Positions 15,209 to 17,647 of a DNA stretch of 17,647 nucleotides are shown piece after piece. The DNA is taken from the NCBI GenBank assembly GCA_035556495.1, contig DATMEW010000169.1, positions 1 through 17,647 of the forward strand. The letters are read 5' to 3'. Made by a program: the position numbers and the translations under genes. A model generated the notes under the pieces. The model was not told where the DNA came from. It saw only the letters and a list, made by a program, of their open reading frames with translations, and did no database searches. Every line of letters starts with the position of its first letter. Within the stretch, counting starts at the first letter, position 1. The stretch is from CANKHJ01 sp035556495 (GTDB lineage: Bacteria > Pseudomonadota > Alphaproteobacteria > Rhizobiales > Xanthobacteraceae).

Positions 15209-16540
15209 TCACACCGGCGGCGGCGCCAGCTTCGCCAGCACATCGGCGGGGCTGAGAAGTTCCCGCTCGCCCGTGGCGCGGCGCTTCAGCTCGACCTTGC
15301 CTTCCGCCAGCCCCTTGGGGCCGACTAGCACCTGCCACGGAATGCCGATGAGATCGGTCGTGGCGAATTTCGACCCCGGCCGCTCCTCAAGGTCGTGATA
15401 GAGTACGTCGACACCGCGCGCGCCGAGCGCGCGATAAAGCTGCTCGCAGGCCGCATCCGTCTCGCTGCTGCCCTGCTTGAGATTCAGGATCGCGACCTGG
15501 AACGGCGCCACCGCGTCCGGCCAGATGATGCCGGCCTCGTCATGGGACGCCTCGATGAGCGCCGCGGCGAGACGGCTCAGGCCGATGCCATAGGAGCCCA
15601 TGTGAACCGGCCGTTCCATGCCGTCCGGCCCCGCGACGGCGGCCTTCATCGGCTCCGAATATTTGGTGCCGAAATAGAAGATATGGCCGACCTCGATGCC
15701 GCGGGCGGCGACGCGCTTGTCCTCCGGCAGGGCCTCGTAAGCCGCGGCGTCGTGCATCTCGGACGTCGCCGCATAAAGCGAGGTCCATTTGCCGACGACA
15801 TCGCGCAGCGCGGCGGTATCGTCGAAATCGATATCGGAGGCGGGCGTCGCAAAATCGAGATAGTCGCGGTGGCAGAACACCTCGCTCTCGCCGGTGTCGG
15901 CGAGAATGATGAACTCGTGGGACAGATCGCCGCCGATGGGCCCGGTATCCGCGGCCATCGGGATCGCCTTCAACCCGCAGCGGGCGAAAGTCCGCAGATA
16001 GGCCACGAACATGCGGTTATAGGCGTGGCGCGCGCCTTCCGCGTCCACATCGAAGGAATAGGCATCCTTCATGAGGAATTCGCGGCCGCGCATCAGGCCG
16101 AAACGAGGGCGCACCTCGTCCCGGAACTTCCACTGGATATGGTAGAGATTGAGCGGCAGGTCCTTGTACGAGCGTACATAGGACCGAAAGATGTCCGTGA
16201 TCATCTCCTCGTTGGTCGGCCCGTACAGCATGTCGCGCTGGTGGCGGTCCTTGATGCGCAGCATTTCCTTGCCGTAGTCGTCATAGCGGCCGCTCTCCCG
16301 CCACAGGTCGGCAGGTTGCAGCGTCGGCATCAGCAGTTCGACCGCGCCGGCGCGGTTCTGCTCCTCGCGCACGAGGCCGGCGATCTTTTGCAGCACACGG
16401 TGCCCCAGCGGCAGGAAGGCATAGATGCCCGACGCCTGCTGGCGAATCATGCCGGCGCGCAGCATCAGCCGATGGGAGACGATCTCGGCTTCTTTGGGGG
16501 TCTCCCGCAGGATAGGGAGGAAATAACGGCTCAGACGCAT
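15209..16540 (-). CDS. proS: Prolyl-tRNA synthetase, short alphaproteobacterial type without editing insert
   Basis: This is a 443-residue class II aminoacyl-tRNA synthetase that charges tRNA-Pro. The class II landmarks are GPTNEEMITD (about 107-116), FRDEVRPRFGLMRGREFLMKD (about 139-159) and motif 3 GSYGIGLSRLAAALIE. The C-terminal anticodon-binding domain includes WQVLVGPKGLAEGKVELKRR. At 443 residues it lacks the roughly 180-residue INS editing domain found in the E. coli type, as is normal for alphaproteobacteria. ATG 16540 (MRLSRYFLPILRETPKEAE) is the family start; the frame is open to 16609 but that extension is not conserved. A hairpin lies in the leader. Confidence 0.96.
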   Translation of the reverse strand: MRLSRYFLPILRETPKEAEIVSHRLMLRAGMIRQQASGIYAFLPLGHRVLQKIAGLVREEQNRAGAVELLMPTLQPADLWRESGRYDDYGKEMLRIKDRHQRDMLYGPTNEEMITDIFRSYVRSYKDLPLNLYHIQWKFRDEVRPRFGLMRGREFLMKDAYSFDVDAEGARHAYNRMFVAYLRTFARCGLKAIPMAADTGPIGGDLSHEFIILADTGESEVFCHRDYLDFATPASDIDFDDTAALRDVVGKWTSLYAATSEMHDAAAYEALPEDKRVAARGIEVGHIFYFGTKYSEPMKAAVAGPDGMERPVHMGSYGIGLSRLAAALIEASHDEAGIIWPDAVAPFQVAILNLKQGSSETDAACEQLYRALGARGVDVLYHDLEERPGSKFATTDLIGIPWQVLVGPKGLAEGKVELKRRATGERELLSPADVLAKLAPPPV

Positions 16541-16541
16541 G

Positions 16542-16578
16542 GGAAATCCGTATGATTCCGGCGGATCGCCGGGTTTCC
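16542..16578 (-). promoter_or_regulatory. Hairpin in the proS leader
   Basis: CCGGCG-GAT-CGCCGG (16558-16572) is a perfect 6-bp GC stem with a 3-nt loop, 18 nt before the proS start. Flanking GGAAA (16542-16546) and TTTCC (16574-16578) can close an outer stem. It could influence proS translation. It is not long enough for a T-box, and no T-box motif is visible. Confidence 0.35.
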
Positions 16579-16919
16579 GAGTGAAACCGGATCGATGTTC
16601 AAAACACAAGCCGGCGCCAATGCCCCATCGTTCGAAATGTCGCTCAACGATGGAAAATTATACATTTATCTTCTGCTATTTATCCCACCTTTATCACGAA
16701 AAGTTCCATTCCTCCGGACATTTGGTCGTGAAACGGACAGTGCGGCTTTCAGACAAAGATCAGCATCAGAAATAATGTAGATATTTCAATATTGATATCG
16801 ACTGATTATTGAACATAACCGTCCAGATTCTTGAACGTGGGCAGCATCGGTGGGATTAAAAAAAACATCTCCAATTCAGCACTTTTAGATGACAACGAAT
16901 TTGATCCAACCTAACCTAT

Positions 16920-17104
16920 GACAGCAAATCGACCAGAGGCGGTCAAATTTAAGGCGTCGATTTGCGGTCCAAGTCTGGGAGAGGAACGAACCCGCAGGCG
17001 CATTCACCTGCTGCCGTCCCGGCAAATAAAAAAACGCCGGGAATGACGGGTCGATGGAAACTGTATCAGTTAGGGCAGGGCGAAGTCGCCCTGCCCTTTT
17101 TTTA
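16920..17104 (+). ncRNA. Candidate structured small RNA with intrinsic terminator
   Basis: On the plus strand five inverted repeats follow one another. GCAAATCGAC (16924-16933) pairs perfectly with GTCGATTTGC (16956-16965). GCAGG pairs with CCTGC (16994-17011). CCCGGC pairs with GCCGGG around an A-rich loop (17018-17041). AACTG-TAT-CAGTT lies at 17059-17071. The last is a perfect intrinsic terminator at 17072-17103. No protein-coding gene fits the strand. The 5' end is a guess; promoter-like boxes upstream are weak. I match it to no RNA family from memory. Confidence 0.4.
17072..17103 (+). terminator. Strong rho-independent terminator, plus strand
   Basis: AGGGCAGGGCG pairs perfectly with CGCCCTGCCCT around AAGT, and the stem runs directly into seven T (17097-17103). 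On the minus strand the stem is followed by TAACTG, so it cannot serve the minus-strand genes. It therefore implies a plus-strand transcript ending here. Confidence 0.85.
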
Positions 17105-17305
17105 TCGTCTGCTTTGATCACCCGCCTGTTCCAACAGACCGCGCAGCCCTCTCCGAGGGCCAACGCCCACGATGATAGACGGTGTCGCGCGCGGGTGCGC
17201 CTATTCCGAAGCATGATGGAGAATTAAACCAGCTGCGGACGCGCACGGCCGGGACGCCGTGTCGCCAGTGCCGTCACGCCCGTATTCGGTGTCAGAGCCG
17301 CGCCG

Positions 17306-17575
17306 TCAGTTCAGCCAGCCGCCGAGCGTGAGCAGCCCTTCCAGCGAAACCACCTTCGACACATAGACCACATAGAACACGGCAAAGACCACCGCCGAAA
17401 CGCCCGTGGTCCAGAGCACCTTGCGGCCGAGCGCGGGGACGGCCGGCGCGCCGGGATCGCTGCCGTGGGAAACGTCCCCGATCTCCTCCTAACTGCGGAC
17501 GCCCCACGGCAGAACCGCGAACAGCACGAGCCACCAGATCAGGAAATAGATGGCGAAAGACGTCGTCAGCGACAT
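17306..17575 (-). pseudogene. DUF1467 family membrane protein gene interrupted by an in-frame amber codon
   Basis: The frame from ATG 17575 to TGA 17306 encodes an 89-codon DUF1467-type protein with two hydrophobic segments, FAIYFLIWWLVLFAVLPWGVRS and WTTGVSAVVFAVFYVVYV, separated by a GDVSHGSDPGAPAVP linker. All of these are typical of the family. Codon 29 (17489-17491) is TAG, directly after GVRS, where a CAG Gln is expected; a single C-to-T change would explain it. The frame stays intact on both sides, so decay is recent, or the base is a sequencing error, or the codon is read through. The gene follows mce after 3 nt and precedes proS, the usual order. Confidence 0.75.
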
Positions 17576-17578
17576 GGC

Positions 17579-17647
<69 letters not shown>

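Larger units (their letters stand above)
16541..17305. other. 765-nt gap with an AT-rich island; no convincing protein gene
   Basis: Between DUF1467 and proS the composition falls to roughly 33-47% GC over about 16681-16920, against about two-thirds GC elsewhere. Small plus-strand frames (16539-16775, 16595-16780) have no clear ribosome site and no recognisable sequence. The island includes the palindrome TCAATATTGA (16786-16795). Its downstream edge passes into the structured block and terminator described separately. Confidence 0.6.

Noticed and set aside
13800..15398. 532-codon plus-strand frame over lolC/E
   Set aside because: Composition is typical of an antisense shadow (HRQ/DERR-rich). 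The minus strand carries the recognisable LolC/E protein with membrane helices.
16539..16780. Small plus-strand frames in the AT-rich island
   Set aside because: No good ribosome site, no recognisable sequence, and one of them starts inside the proS start region on the opposite strand.
17018..17041. T-run on the minus strand (CCCGGCG followed by T7) as a terminator for DUF1467
   Set aside because: The T-run is inside the hairpin loop rather than after a stem, so it does not have terminator geometry on the minus strand.
17292..17534. 80-codon minus-strand frame in the DUF1467 region
   Set aside because: It is a different frame from DUF1467. The true frame, 17575 to 17306, has both family helices and the amber codon.

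Overview
The window looks like a chromosomal segment of a GC-rich alphaproteobacterium, most likely in Hyphomicrobiales (Xanthobacteraceae/Nitrobacteraceae-like). The basis is the order mce - DUF1467 - proS - lolC/E - lolD - dnaE1 on the minus strand, a short prolyl-tRNA synthetase without the editing insert, a DUF3551 protein, and LexA boxes of the alphaproteobacterial GTTC-N7-GTTC type. The species cannot be fixed from the sequence alone.

Layout. (1) 1-3617, plus strand: the end of a branched-chain amino-acid/amide ABC transporter operon. It holds livM (partial), livG, livF, a small three-helix membrane protein and a periplasmic binding protein. The first four genes overlap or abut, and the binding protein follows after 117 nt. 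(2) 3687-4421, minus strand: a CcdA-type thiol-disulfide membrane transporter, convergent with livK. (3) 4434-5167: a regulatory-looking stretch with an AT-rich operator-like block, a TTGACA promoter and one doubtful small ORF. It is followed by a P1-family (DmpA/S58) aminopeptidase on the plus strand. (4) 6614-11344, minus strand: dnaE1, with a DadA-like FAD amino-acid oxidoreductase 3 nt behind it. (5) 11515-11670: a 32-residue membrane micropeptide gene whose promoter carries two LexA boxes. It points toward dnaE1. (6) 11793-12764, plus strand: an orphan Bug/TctC-type binding protein. (7) 12783-16540, minus strand: proS, lolC/E, lolD and DUF3551, largely in close succession. (8) 16541-17305: an unusually AT-rich gap ending in a highly structured block with a perfect plus-strand intrinsic terminator, which is a candidate small RNA. 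(9) 17306-17647, minus strand: DUF1467, interrupted by an in-frame amber codon, and the last codons of methylmalonyl-CoA epimerase.

Functional threads. The window combines nutrient uptake (the liv operon and the Bug protein), envelope and redox functions (CcdA, LolCDE) and core replication/translation (DnaE1, ProS). The most notable items are the SOS-controlled micropeptide gene next to the replicative polymerase gene, the putative structured RNA at about 16920-17104, and the amber codon in DUF1467. I saw no tRNA, rRNA, CRISPR array, transposase or phage gene.
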